Shown here piece after piece: positions 27,913-39,615 of a stretch of 64,000 bases of DNA. The notes beneath the pieces are model-generated. The model had not been told where the DNA came from, did not search any database, and worked only from the letters and a program-made list of their open reading frames with translations. Origin of the DNA: Sphaerolaimus hirsutus (lineage: Eukaryota; Nematoda; Chromadorea; Monhysterida; Sphaerolaimidae); assembly GCA_964036195.1 (NCBI GenBank), contig OZ038460.1, positions 8,807,504 to 8,871,503 of the forward strand. The letters run 5' to 3'. The translations under genes and the position numbers were made by a program. The first letter of the stretch is position 1; each line of letters begins with the position of its first letter.

Positions 27913-30292
27913 TTAATCAGTGCCGAAATACTTCTTGCCAAAGTGCGTGGGCACAGTGTCCCCGATCTCCGAAGTGACCACCGTTACCTCGGGAAATGTC
28001 TTTGCGATGAATGCGGCAGCTGCGTTTCAGTGCACCTCAGTTGAACGGAGGTTTCTAAAAAACCCAAAAATGTTGAAAATGCACCTTTGGGGGTAGTGAA
28101 AAGTGTGAGCAGAGTGACCCTCTCGTCCTGGACGCCATGTTCCTCCAAGACACGCAGGGCCTGGGCCACGGTGCTGCCGCTGCCTGCGGAGTTGTAGTTG
28201 GAAGTTGCTGGGTGTTCAGAAAAGAGTTCTTTTGCACAGTTATGATCTTCTCATGCCGATATTGCATTTCCGATAAAAAAAGTCCTCGATACGTCCGCCC
28301 AGGGGTCTCCTATGGAGGGGGGGGTTACCCACCCCCCAAACCGCTCAGCTATCTATCCCAGAGGCTGCTCAGCTATCTATAGTTCCCGGAGGCAAAATTT
28401 TGGGCTACTACCCCCTAGGATGTCAAAATTCCGTTTTCCGCAGGCAAATTTTTTCCGTTTTCCGGCTGCTGAAATTTTTTCTGCTGAAGTTTTCCGTTTT
28501 TCCGGCTCATTTTCCGTTTTCCGGCTAAATTTTCAGTTTTTCTGCCTTTTTCCCGTTTTCCACCTCAATTTCCAGTTTTTCCGCCTTTTTTTCATTTTCT
28601 GCCTCAATTTTCCATTTTTCCACCTCATTTTACCTTTTTCTGGCTCAACTTTCTGTTATCTGATCAGCCAAACTGGTAAAAATTCATGCAGATTGTCAAT
28701 GGTGTAAAATTTTTTTCATTTTCAGCAAAATTACTGCAAATTTTTTCCACTTCCAGCAAAATTTCAGCAAATTTTATCTGTTTTCCGGCAAAATTTCAAC
28801 AAGTTTTACCATTTCCGTGCAAATTTGATTTTTCTGTTTCCATTTTTCCGGCCTCTTTTTCCGTTTTCCGGCCTCTGAAATTTTTTTTCCGTTTCCATTT
28901 TCTGCCAAGTGCAAATTTTTTTCCGTTTTCCGTTCCGTTTTCCGGCCGCTGAAAATTTTTTTCCGTTTCCGTTTTCCGTAAAAAAGTTTTTTTGACACCC
29001 TACTACCCCCTATAACCCCTCCCCCCAAATTGCTCAGCTATCTACCTATCTGGAGCGATTTTTGAGAAACGATACCCCAATTTTCACTCAAAATCACTAT
29101 TTTTCATACCATTTTATAGATTTTCACCTCCAAAATCACTAGTTCTTGATCCTATTTAACTATTTTCAGCTATTTTTAGTACTATATGCTCTTGCATACA
29201 CATTTTGAGCTATTTTACACCTACTTTTAGCGATTTTTCTCCCTTCTACACCCTGAAAAAGCCTATATATCGACCTTATGGGAACCTTATCAGGATCGGG
29301 ATTTTTTTGTTGTATTTTCTGGATCAGGGTGCACTACCCCCACTCACTCATAATGGGATAAAGCAACAATATCCTTCTATTGACAATGTCCGCCCTGGGC
29401 CACAATCTCGAATAGAGCACCTTGGCTCTCCCATCAGTTTCCGTCTCCACAAGAACCTTGCCAATGCGAATGGAGCGGCAGCATTCGCGGAGAGCCTTCT
29501 CCATGGCTTCTCCGGAGCGGCCGATGGATACTCCGCAGTTGCCCTTGCTGAATTTGACTCCGTTGTAGAGAGCGCCTGGGAAAGAGACGTGTTTGGGGTG
29601 GTGTTTTTTTAGAAAATGGTTTTTTAAATTTACTGGAGAGTAAAAATGAATGAATGAGTTGACGACATGTATTGATCTGATTTGGGGGCAGTTCCATGTC
29701 CTGTAAAGTGTCAAATGTCATGCAGTGTCAATTCTCATGACAAAATGAAAAGTAAAGTGTCAATTGACATGCAAAGTTCAGTAATAAAATCTTTTCTTTT
29801 TTGTTTTTATTGACATTTTATATGATAATTGACACTTTACGGGGCTTGGGACCTGTAGTTGTAAAAACTAAGGATTGTAAACAAATAATTTTCTGGATAA
29901 TAATAAGACAATTTTTATGCCGTCGAAAAAAAGGTCTTGCGTTTTTTTAAAAACATTTCCAACCAACCATTGGGAGTAATGACTTCCTTCGATTCATAAG
30001 GCAGCTGATTGAGGCCCTCCTCGGTAACCAATCGAATCTGATTTTGTGAAAGATGCTAAATAAAAAAATGACAGAACCTACAATCGGGAAAATCAATTCA
30101 ACCTACCAGTCGATCGGCGTAGAAAACGAATTCACTCGGTGTAGTTTCGCTGGAAATCGCGGGTCATAAATAAATGACAAATGAATAAAACAACCATTAA
30201 AAGACTTACATATCGCGAATGATAGTTTGTAATTCACGAATTTGGTCGTTTGCGGGTAGCACTTTCACCCGACCGGCGACTGGAGTTTCCAT
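27913..30292 (-). CDS. UPRT: Uracil phosphoribosyltransferase homologue (animal UPRT)
   Basis: Minus-strand exons in coding order: 30292-30210, 30149-30107, 30037-29968, 29575-29348, 28183-28085, 28019-27913. They total 630 nt, 209 aa, ATG to TAA, all phases agreeing. Family landmarks in order: NDQIRELQTIIRD, FVFYADRL, IRLVTEEGLNQLPY, YNGVKFSKGNCGVSIGRSGEAME, CCRSIRIGK, the PRPP-loop equivalent YPIMSSGSTV (138-147), then VPTHFGKKYFGTD at the C-terminus. Bacterial UPRT makes UMP from uracil and PRPP in the cytosol. Animal homologues keep the fold but are diverged in the PRPP loop, and this one lacks the acidic residue of the bacterial DPMLATGGS motif, so activity is uncertain. Length matches bacterial UPRT. 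Introns are 60, 69, 392, 1164 and 65 nt; the two large ones hold transposons. Confidence 0.95.
28184..29347. mobile_element. UPRT intron 4, filled by a CAGGGGTCTC-class element
   Basis: About 28300-29290 matches the element at 23839-24333 (CAGGGGTCTCC, G-run, AGCTATCTAT, then CTATATATCGAcc near the other end). It is split by the TAGGATGTC element at 28416-29002. The outer borders were not fixed by a duplication. Confidence 0.55.
28416..29002. mobile_element. TAGGGTGTC-class element with TTTTCCG iterations, nested
   Basis: It starts TAGGATGTCAAAATTCCG and ends TTTTTTGACACCCTA. The flanks CTACCCCC (28408-28415, 29003-29010) are a perfect 8-bp duplication. It is related to 3056-3285. Confidence 0.85.
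29682..29855. mobile_element. Introner-family copy inside UPRT intron 3
   Basis: It begins GGGGGCAGTTCCATG and ends GGGGCTTGGGACCTG, with TGTCAAATGTCATG iterations. Unlike the gene 1 copies, it lies in the interior of the intron and does not supply the splice sites used. Confidence 0.65.
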
Positions 30293-30420
30293 TTTTTAAT
30301 GAGTCACGATATCTCCGTGTGGATTCGTTTATAAAGCGAGATTTCCATATTTAGCTCCCCTATTAGCATCATCTGATCGCTCGTCATTTTTACCTAGGAG
30401 TTTTCAGATAGTCCAATTGG
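30293..30420. promoter_or_regulatory. Probable shared divergent promoter region of UPRT and gene 4
   Basis: UPRT starts leftward at 30292 with a short TTTTTT-rich leader. The + strand gene 4 must start to the right. No TATA box is evident. The role is inferred from gene layout. Confidence 0.35.
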
Positions 30421-30731
30421 AACGGGGCACATATTTTAATATCATCCCTGTTCTTCAAGGGAGCTTTTCAGCAGTTTGTTCAGACAAGAGTTACGAGCTT
30501 CCATTCGAATTCATTTGTTGTTTGGGTCTACCGGTAAACGTTTTTTTTCGATCTGGTCTTTGCAGTTATTTGTCTATTTTTCTACCGAAATTTGAAAATT
30601 TGGAAAATTTTGATCTTTGAACGCATTTGAGTTTACTAGAATGGGTTCGAAATTGTAGTAGAAAGCTAGCGTGTGCAGGCACACTGTTTTCGTTGGAACT
30701 GATTACTCCTTAACTTTTTTTTCACATTCAA

Positions 30732-30969
30732 TGGCGCACCGCACACTGCAAAGTGTAACGATCGGGTCCGGACGTTTTAATTTCCGCCCGGGCAGAATTA
30801 TAAAGTCAGTTCGGACGATTTTATTTACGACACATCTAAAAAACTACTGAAATTTGGGTCGGTTCGGACGATTTTTAATTCCACCCTCGTTTTTAATTCC
30901 GCCTTTGAATTCCATCCATGCAAAAATTGTCCGAACTTCCCGTTACACTTTGCAGTGTGCGGTGCGCCA
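30732..30969. mobile_element. MITE with identical 29-bp inverted ends
   Basis: The first 29 bp (from TGGCGCACCGCACACTGCAA to GTAACG) are repeated without mismatch in inverse at the right end. The interior has CGGACGATTTTA/TTCCGCC repeats, also inverted. Identical ends suggest a recent insertion. No target-site duplication was resolved. Confidence 0.8.
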
Positions 30970-31499
30970 CTTAGTCTTCTAAGTTTCTGTTCTGTTGCAT
31001 AACATTTTGGCAGTGATCCAAATTAGTCCAAACAGCTCGTTTCACGCAGACTTTCTCCACTTCGAATGCGTGCAGCGGGGCCGCACAAAATGTCAGTTGC
31101 AGTACACTCGTCTATTAACAGTGAGGGTGTGTAATTTTCGCCCTTTTTTCTCATAACAGTTCATAAAGTATTCTAAATTCTGAAATAACACCTCCCCTTG
31201 AGTTACCCCCCCCCTGTTCGCTGAACAATTTCATTATGGACATTATTTATACTTGTCGAATTTTAGAGGTGTATGTCAACATGGACTTTTTCCATTTCTT
31301 ACTGTCTTTTCCTATAAAAATTTGCCACAAGCGTGGACTTCTCGACTTCTTGCCCAATTTTTCTCAAGAGTGCCAAAATTTGACACTTGAAAAACGAGGC
31401 CGATGAATTTATGGAAAATGGTCAAAATTAGCGGGATCACCATTATATAAAATTTCTGCCTAACCGAATTTTTCCAATTTTGGATTTATCGACTTTCAG

Positions 31500-34400
31500 G
31501 ATTGGATTTGTTGCGCTATCGCCATTCGCGTTGTATGAAATGTTCAAAACATACAGGGCGACGCTCCTGGAGTTACGATTGGCTTCGGGAATCCGAGAGT
31601 TGTGAGAAAACAGGTGTGTCAATATACCGTATTTCCTCGAAATACCCCCAGGGGGTTTATTTTTTCAGAGTGAGAATTTTGAGGGGGGTATTTCGAGGGG
31701 GGGTGTTATTATTTCGCCAGAAAGTTTTTGAAATCCCAGCTCTAAACTGTTGTTTGTAACGCGCACAGACGTTGAGACGTGCAACAAAAACGGCCATCTA
31801 TAAGACTCTATAGAGTTTATATTTGGGGGGTGTTTCGAGGGGGGTTTATCAGTTCATAGTGTCCATTTTGAGGGGGATATTTCGAGGAAATACGGTAAGC
31901 ATGAATTTTTTAAATAACTCTTTCGCAATTAATGCGTGTGGTGTAACTTTGCGTCTTCTTTTTGGGCGTGGCCTGCAGGCTTGATAGTGGGTCTCTAGTT
32001 TACTATGAAATACGCGTATAACTGGGACAGGGTAAGTACTCATGGATACAATATTTTAATTGTACCAGTACCAATCTGTACACATATTCACATGTATTTT
32101 TTCTTAGAATGCAGGCATATTTAGATTTTTAGATGCATTTAGATATTTATGTACTTTCTTCAAAAACAATTGCGCATCATCTCGTTTGCGTTGTCGACTG
32201 TTTTCCATCATTTAAAAACAAATTATTTGGTTGCAATTAAAAGGTTCCACCCAATTTCATACCCATATTCCATGGAATATCCGGAAAATTACTCGATTTT
32301 ACTCTTTCGTGAATAAAAAATACTTTTACGCAATTTTACCTACGCAACCCCCGCCCATACTGAACCCCTATAGTGGCATGTAAGTGCCGCATTTTTTTAT
32401 ACTATACAGCACGTCGTATTTATGCTGCATTAGCCGTACATTTATCAACTGGCATTAGCATGTGCGAAGGTAATTCAATATGTTGTTTGGCGCTTTTTCA
32501 TGTCCTGTAAATTGTTCAGTATGTGAAGTGACGCGGAGTCAAAAAATATTCTATGATTGTTAAGCCGCAGAGTGACCCCGCATGTTGCTGACGCGTCCTG
32601 GGATTATGGAAAAAAGGAAACTTCAATGACATTTCCAAAATTGGGGCGTTCATATATTAATTTTTTATGCACCATTTCAATCAAACTTTTTCTGTATGCA
32701 ATCGAAAGTAAGTCACCCGAAGCCGCAGCACAGGTTATCGAATGTTGCAAAAATGTCTACGATGCCTGCGGCTGGGGCCAGATTCGATTAGAACGTGAAG
32801 CGCACGTAAGGCGTCCAAAACTCGAGTACGCGCATGAAATTGTGCTCGGACGTTTACTGGTGTGTTGGACGTAATGATGTTAAAGACACCGGGAAATATG
32901 GCACCGCACCCGCACCTCTGCCATTTATGGCATTCCTTAGAAAGGTCACATGGCACCTTTGGCACCGGCAAAAAATGGCACCGCACCAGCACCGGTGCTT
33001 TATGGCAGAGTTGTTAAAATACTGGTATTTTTGGAAAGTGTAAGTGTAAGCGTAAATACACTTTCCAAAGTTTGAGTATAGATACCAAAAGTGTAAGGTA
33101 TTTTTAAAATACCCAGGAAAGTGTAAAAAAAAGTGTAAGTGTAAATTTTTTTTAGAAAGCGCTCTCACTGTTGAGCATCAGAAAACACCACTGTTTTCAC
33201 TTTTAGATTAATTTATCTATCATTTTCATTCATTATTTCACATTTTACTGCCAATTATGAAACGTTTCAGGCTGTAACAAATTTAGTGGTTTGAAGTTGC
33301 CTAATAATGGCACTTTTTCAGTGTTGATATTTTACTGATTAAGCAATGTTATACACTCTGTTTAAATTCAAGAATGTACATGCAGCAAATATCAATGCAA
33401 AAGCCAGTCGACTTTGTGTCCAGCTGGTGAATTTCAATTGATCTTGTCCTTTTTACAAAAGTATGATGAAACTGTAGAATACCATGAGTACTGTTCAAAA
33501 ATCAGAGATAGTGCTAGTTTGCACATTTGCCATATTTTCTACATTCAATGCATAACTGCATATGTGCACTGTGCAGTTATTTTTTGTACATGAACCTGTT
33601 TTATGCTTTCTCAAAAGCATAAAACAGGGCCATCTGAAAGGAAAAAAATACACTTTCTGTACCTGGGTATTTTACCCAGGAAAGTGTAAAAAAAGTGTAT
33701 GGGTATTTTATGAAAGTGTAAGTGTAAGTGTAAATTAAATACCCATTTACCCGGGTATTTCGGGTAAGTGTAAATACACTTTCGCAACTCTGCTTTATGG
33801 CACCGGCACTGGCAGGGCACCTCTGAAAATACCAATGGCACCGCACCAGCACCGGTGCTTTTCTGAAAAAATGGCACCGGCACCGGCAGGTAGGGTGGCA
33901 GACGGTACGGCCTTGCAGTAAACCATACGGTACGGTAAATTTTCTATGTTGCGGTAAACGGTACGGTATGGTACATCTTTAATTTTGTGGTAAACGGTAC
34001 GGTACGGTAAATCTGAAAAGTGCGGTACGCGGTACGGTACGGTACGGTAAATTTCCGAATGTCAGAAATGAATCGATGCCTGATTACAGACAAATTTTAC
34101 TTCATAAATTGACACCAAATTCAATTACAATTTGATCAATGGACTTGAAGAACACAAAAACAGTATGATGACATAAAATTACATTACCCACAATGTAGGG
34201 GCTCAATATATAGGCTTATTCATGGTGTAAAGGGCAGAAAAGGGAGAAAAAATTTGCTAAAAGTGGGTAAAAAATTGCTATAAGTAGGTGAAATTCACAC
34301 CTTAAAGCTGATGTTGAAGTGTTGATGTAGATGTTGAAGCACATGGCTTGATTTTATCAACACATTATACAAATATGTAAACTTGACTTATAACAATATT

Positions 34401-35385
34401 TTGCATGCATAAATGGAGGGGCTTCAAAGCAGGAAAACGATGTTGGGAAATTTGCGCGCTTGCGCGCAAAAAATTCAGAACACCACATAAATTCTCATCA
34501 ATAAATCGACATATTTAAGATTAATCTAAGTCAAATTTACCGCATTCTGTGCGGTAAATGAGTGTGGTACGCGGTACGGTACAGTAAATTTTGGAAAATA
34601 CGGTACGCGGTACGGTTCGGTAAATTTCTAAAAGTGCGGTAAACGGTACGGTACGGTAAGGTAAATTTCCCAAAAATGCGGTACGGTACGATAAATTCTG
34701 CCACCCTAGGCAGGGCACCTCTGAAAATACCAATGGCACTGCACCAGCACCGGTGCTGGTTTCCTTCGGTGCCCAGCACCGGGACACCGGTGCTAGTGAT
34801 GGAAAAAGCGCCAGGGTGTTGGCGCCGAGCGCGAAAACGCCATGGCGCTGCGCCAATGGTGCCAGAGAAAAATGGCGCCAAGCGCCATGACGCTTTTCCA
34901 TCACTAACTGGTGCCTTTACATCACTAGTCAGACGCCTTACGTTCAAATTGAATTTCTTCCCAGTGTTAAATAGCGCTGTTCTCGCGCAGTACGCACGTT
35001 TTGTTTCGAGCTAATGGTGCTTAATGGCTTCCTTCATTAAATCGCATTTTTGTTTCACAAATTTTTGAATAGCTCCAGAAATATACAATTCATTCCATTC
35101 ACGTTTCGTTGGAAAGTGATTTGAATTTTGGAATTGGAATTTGGAAATAAATTTAAGGAATTTGAAGCAAATATTAAAGTGTATGTAGCTGGGCATTTCA
35201 TATGCATAATTATTTACCGCCGGAAATGTTCAAAACAGAAAAATGTGCTTTTTTGCAGACCTCGTCCATTAGCAAACGAACATGAAAGCCGGTTGCAGTT
35301 GCATTATTTCTGTGAATATTTAGATTGGGCAGATGAGCCTGAAATAACATTCTCGCACTTTGAATTTCACCCGTCAAAATATTAG
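31500..35385 (+). CDS. C-terminal exons of an unrecognised gene (gene 4)
   Basis: Exons 31500-31613, 32729-32805, 35073-35107 and 35259-35385 join in phases 1, 1, 0 and 2 to a TAG at 35383-35385. The first two exons give a Cys-rich stretch: CMKCSKHTG, then WLRESESCEKTAQVIECC, then VYDACGWGQIRLEREAH. The last gives LHYFCEYLDWADEPEITF and ends FHPSKY. I do not recognise the family; paired Cys could bind metal or form disulphides. The 35-nt third exon rests on phase only (its donor is GTTGGA). N-terminal exons were not fixed. A stretch at about 30425-30539 ending at donor GTAAAC is a candidate, but no ATG was found. Intron 2 is almost entirely nested transposons. Confidence 0.5.
31627..31895. 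mobile_element. CCGTATT-class element in gene 4 intron 1
   Basis: It runs from CCGTATTTCCTCGAAATACC to TTCGAGGAAATACGG, bordered by TA on both sides. Confidence 0.8.
33006..33792. mobile_element. CAGAGTTG-class element, GTAAGTGTAA subtype, nested
   Basis: It starts CAGAGTTGTTAAAATACTGG and ends CGCAACTCTG. The flanks CTTTATGG (32998-33005, 33793-33800) are a perfect 8-bp duplication. It is highly similar to 10305-11040. Confidence 0.9.
33892..34708. mobile_element. TAGGGTGGCAGA-class element with GGTACGGTAAA arrays, nested
   Basis: It starts TAGGGTGGCAGACGGTACGG and ends TTCTGCCACCCTA. Arrays of CGGTACGGTA at both ends are inverted. GGCAGG occurs directly outside each end (6 bp seen). A partial relative lies at about 26580-26695 in SUB1 intron 3. 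Confidence 0.7.
34794..34906. mobile_element. Short TAGTGATGGAAAAAGCGCC palindromic MITE, nested
   Basis: The 113-bp palindrome has GGCGC/CATGG units inside. The flanks ACCGGTGC (34786-34793) and ACTGGTGC (34907-34914) match 7 of 8. Another copy is at about 16415-16476. Confidence 0.7.
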
Positions 35386-35654
35386 AAAACTCCATTCGTT
35401 ATGTCCATCGAGTGCCGTGTGGCCCGTTGAATGCAAGCGCGTATTTTCTTTTCTTCAAATCTCTCTGCTATATGTATTTATCTCCACCTATACAATTTCG
35501 AGAGAACTGCACGCTAAGGATGCTTCAATGCAAAAGATAGGAGGCACAATCGCAGGCCTCATTGTGCCCAATTCGTGTGTGTTTTTGCACACAATGCAGT
35601 CACTATTTATTAGTACAAATGCCCTTTACAAACACGATCCACAATCTTGACAAA

Positions 35655-35925
35655 CAGGGTTAGTAGATGGCAAAGTTGCTTCCCAAGAATGCAATTGCAC
35701 ATGTATAGGGGGTTGACTTGAGTTTTTAGGGGCTGAGTTTACAATTCAGGGTTGAGTTGATGGGTGTTTATAAATTAGGGTTGAGTTGACAGAAGTTTAA
35801 AAATAAGGGGCTGTTGACACAAGTTCACAAATTAGAGGCCGAGTTTATGGGAGTTGAGTTGATGGGTGTTTGCCAAATTAGGGGCTGAGTTTATGGGAGT
35901 TAACAATAACATTACCATAATCCTT
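35655..35925. repeat. Degenerate GGGGCTGAGTTTATGGGAGTT tandem repeat
   Basis: Six or so loose copies of a 30-45 bp unit with GAGTTGA, GGGTGTT and AAATTAGGGGC lead into the satellite array. Confidence 0.55.
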
Positions 35926-35929
35926 AAGT

Positions 35930-38590
35930 GAGGCCCCCGGGGCTAAAAAATATAAAGTGTGATATAATGCATTTGTGGGTTACTGATTACAATGATTTGA
36001 AATATGCACTCCATTCTGACAGTACATTACAATAACCCTGAAATTGAACCCAAAATGGGGCCAAAACTTTCAAATTGTGAAATGATGCATTGTGGGTTTC
36101 TAATTGCACTGATTTGATATATAATGCACTCCATTTTGACACTACATTACCATAACCCTGAAAATGAACCACTGGGGCCAAAAACTTTCAATTTGTGAAA
36201 TGATGCAATTTTGGGTTTCTGATTGCACTGATTTTAAATTTAGGTTTCTGATTGCACTGATTTGATATATGCACTCCATTGACACTACATTACCATAACC
36301 GTTAATGAACCCATGGGGCCAAATACTTTCAATTTGAGAAATGATGCATTTTCGGGTTTCTGATTGCACTCATTTGAAATATGCACTTCATTTTGACACT
36401 ACATTACCATAACCCTGAAAATGGACCCATGGGGTTAAATACTTTCAATTTGAGAAATGATGCATTTTCAGGTTTCTGATTGCACTGATTTCAAATTTGG
36501 GTTTCTGATTGCACTGATTTGATACATGCACTCCATTTTGACACTACATTACCATAACCCTCAAAATGGACCCATGGGGTTAAATACTTTCAATTTGAGA
36601 AATGATGCATTTTCAGGTTTCTGATTGCACTCATTTGAAATATGCACTTCATTTTGACACTACATTACCATAACCCTAAAATGAACCCCCTGGGCCAAAA
36701 ACTTACAAACCATAAAATGATGGATTTGTGGGTTTCTGAGTGTAGCGATTTCAAATATGCCCAGGGCTTAAAAAATTAGAAATTGTGAAATGATTCAATG
36801 TGGGTTTCTAATTGCACTGATTTGAAATATGCACTCTGTTTTGACACTACATAACCCTGAAAACTACATAACCATAACCCTGAAAATGAACCTCTGGAGC
36901 CAAAAACTTTCAATTTGTGAAATCATTCATTTTTGGGTTTCTGATTGCACTGATTTCAAATTTGGGTCTCTGATTGCACCAATTTGATATATGCACTCCA
37001 TTTTGACACTACATTACCATAACCCTAAAAATGAACCCATGGGGCCAAATACTTTCAATTTGAGAAATGATGCATTTTCGGGTTTCTGATAGCACTCATT
37101 TGAAATATGCACTTCATTTTGACACTACATTACCATAACCCTAAAATGAACCCCCTGGGCCAAAAACTTTCAAACCATAAAATGATGGATTTGTGGGTTT
37201 CTGAGTGTAGCAATCTCAAATATGCCCAGGGCTTAAAAAATTAGAAATTGTGAAATGATCCAATGTGGGTTTCTAATTGCACTGATTTGAAATATGCACT
37301 CTGTTTTGACACTACATAACCCTGAAAACTACATAACCATAACCCTGAAAATGAACCTCTGGAGCCAAAAAATTTCAATTTGTGAAATCATTCATTTTTG
37401 GGTTTCTGATTGCACTGATGTCAAATTTGGGTCTCTGATTGCACCAATTTGATATATGCACTCCATTTTGACACTACATTACCATAACCCTAAAAATGAA
37501 CCCATGGGGCCAAATACTTTCAATTTGAGAAATGATGCATTTTCGGGTTTCTGATAGCACTCATTTGAAATATGCACTTCATTTTGACACTACATTACCA
37601 TAACCCTAAAAATGAACCCCCTGGGCCAAAAACTTTCAAACCATAAAATGATGGATTTGTGGGTTTCTGAGTGTAGCAATTTCAAATATGCCCAGGGCTT
37701 AAAAAATTAGAAATTGTGAAATGATTTGATGTGGGTTTCTAATTGCACTGATTTGAAATATGCAATCCATTTTGACACTACATAACCCTGAAAACTACAT
37801 AACCATAACCCTGAAAATGAACCTCTGGAGCCAAAAACTTTCAATTTGTGAAATCATAAATTTTCAGGTTTCTGATTTCACTCATTTGAAATATGCACTT
37901 CATTTTGACACTACATTACCATAACCATAAAAATGAACCCCCTAAGCCAAAAACTTTCAAATCATAAAATGATGCATTTGTGGGTTTCTGATTGTAGCGA
38001 TTTCAAATATGCACTCCATTTTGACACTACATTACTAAAACCCTGAAATTGAACCCCTAGACCCAAAAATTTCTTATTGTGAAATGATGCATTTTGCAGG
38101 TTTCTAATTGCACTGATTTGAAATGACTCAATTTCAACTCTACATTACTGTAAGCCTTAAATTGAACCCATGGGGCTAATAAATTAGAAATTGTGAAATG
38201 ATGCATTTGTGGCTTTTTGATTGCCTTGATTTGAAATATGCACTTCATTTTGACACTACATTACCATAACCCTGAAAATGAACCCCCAGGGCCAAAAATT
38301 TTCAAATCATAAAATGATGTGTTTGTGGGTTTCTGATTGTAGCGATTTCAAATATGCACTCCATTTTGACACCACATTACTAAAACCCTGATAATGAACC
38401 CCTGGGCACAAAAACTTTCAATTTGTGAAATGATGCATTTGTGGGTTTTTTATTGCAGTGATTTGAAATGTGCACTCCATTTCTACTCTACATTACCATA
38501 ACTTTTTAAGTCTAACCCCTGGGGCTAAAAAATTGAAAATTGTGAATTGATGCATTTGTGGATTGATGATAGTGATTTTTTGAAATATTC
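35930..38590. repeat. Satellite array with higher-order structure
   Basis: The monomer is about 115-120 bp and carries GTGAAATGATGCATTTGTGG, GGGTTTCTGATTGCACTGAT, TGACACTACATTACCATAAC and GAACCC(C/A)(T/C)GGGGCC. Variant monomers repeat in blocks: GAACCCCCTGGGCC recurs at 36683, 37148 and 37614, giving a period of 465-466 bp made of about four monomers. No coding content. Confidence 0.85.
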
Positions 38591-38599
38591 ATACCATTT

Positions 38600-39615
38600 T
38601 CCAAATTGGGGGCTGACTTTACAGGAGTTTCCAAACTAGGGGCTGTGTTTACAGGATTTAGAGGGGGTCCCCATGGGGTGCCATTTTTGGGGGGTCTCCA
38701 GGGGGTGCCATTTTCTGGAGGTACATATGGGGGTGCCATTTCAAGGGGGTCCACATGGGATGCCATTTTTTGGGTGGTCCCCAGGGGTGCCATTTTTTGG
38801 TGGTCCTCAGGGGGTGCTATATTTTTTTTTGCGGGGGGGTCCATAGGGGGTGCCATTTGGGGGGGGGGTCCCCAGGGGGGTGCCATTTTTGGAGAGTCCC
38901 CAGGGGGAGCCAACTTTGGGTGGGTCCCCAGGGGGTGCCATTTTTGTGGGGGTTCCTAGGGGGTGCCATGTTTGGGGGGTCCCCAGGGGGTGCTATTTTT
39001 GGGGGGTCCCAAGGGGGTGCCATTTTTGGGGGGTCCCTAAGGGGTGCCATTTTTTGGTGGTCCTCAGGGGGTGCCATATTTCTGGGGCCCTAGGGGGTCC
39101 CATTTTTGGGCGGTTCCCAGGGGGTGCCACTTTTGGGGGGTTCCCCGGGGGGTGCCATTTGGAGGGGGGTCCCCATTGGGGTGTCAGTTTTTGCAAGCCT
39201 CTGAGAAGTGGGTACCTATAGCAGGATTCTCTCCAACCTTCAGTTGGGTTTTGTAGAGTCCCCAGGGGGAGCCAACTTTGGGTGGGTCCCCAGGGGGTGC
39301 CATTTTTGTGGGGGTTCCTAGGGGGTGCCATGTTTGGGGGGTCCCCAGGGGGTGCTATTTTTGGGGGGTCCCAAGGGGGTGCCATTTTTGGGGGGTCCCT
39401 AAGGGGTGCCATTTTTTGGTGGTCCTCAGGGGGTGCCATATTTGTGGGGCCCTAGGGGGTCCCATTTTTGGGCGGTTCCCAGAGGGTGCCACTTTTGGGA
39501 GGTTCCCCAGGGGGTGCCATTTGGAGGGGGGTCCCCATTGGGGTGTCAGTTTTTGCAAGCCTCTGAGTAGTGGGTATCTATAGCAGGATTCTCTCCAACC
39601 TTCAGTTGGGTTTTG
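38600..39615. repeat. GGGGGTGCCATTTTTGGGG minisatellite with a 360-bp internal duplication
   Basis: Units of about 27 bp (GGGGGTGCCATTTTTGGGG plus GTCCCCA) run without pause. The block from about 38895 to 39255 is repeated almost exactly from about 39257 to 39615, each copy ending in TTCTCTCCAACCTTCAGTTG. Frames here are open in all directions and encode only repeats. Confidence 0.85.

Larger units (their letters stand above)
32872..34927. mobile_element. TAGTGATG-class element with CACCGG arrays, outer of a multi-level nest in gene 4 intron 2
   Basis: The ends TAATGATGTTAAAGACACC and GGTGCCTTTACATCACTA are inverted. The flanks GTTGGACG (32864-32871) and GTCAGACG (34928-34935) agree at 6 of 8. 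GGCACCG arrays line both ends. Elements at 33006-33792, about 33892-34708 and 34794-34906 lie inside. Confidence 0.7.

Noticed and set aside
34521-34947. Minus-strand frames rich in Arg/Tyr/Pro
   Set aside because: They translate GGTACGGTA arrays and GCGCCATGG palindromes of nested MITEs.
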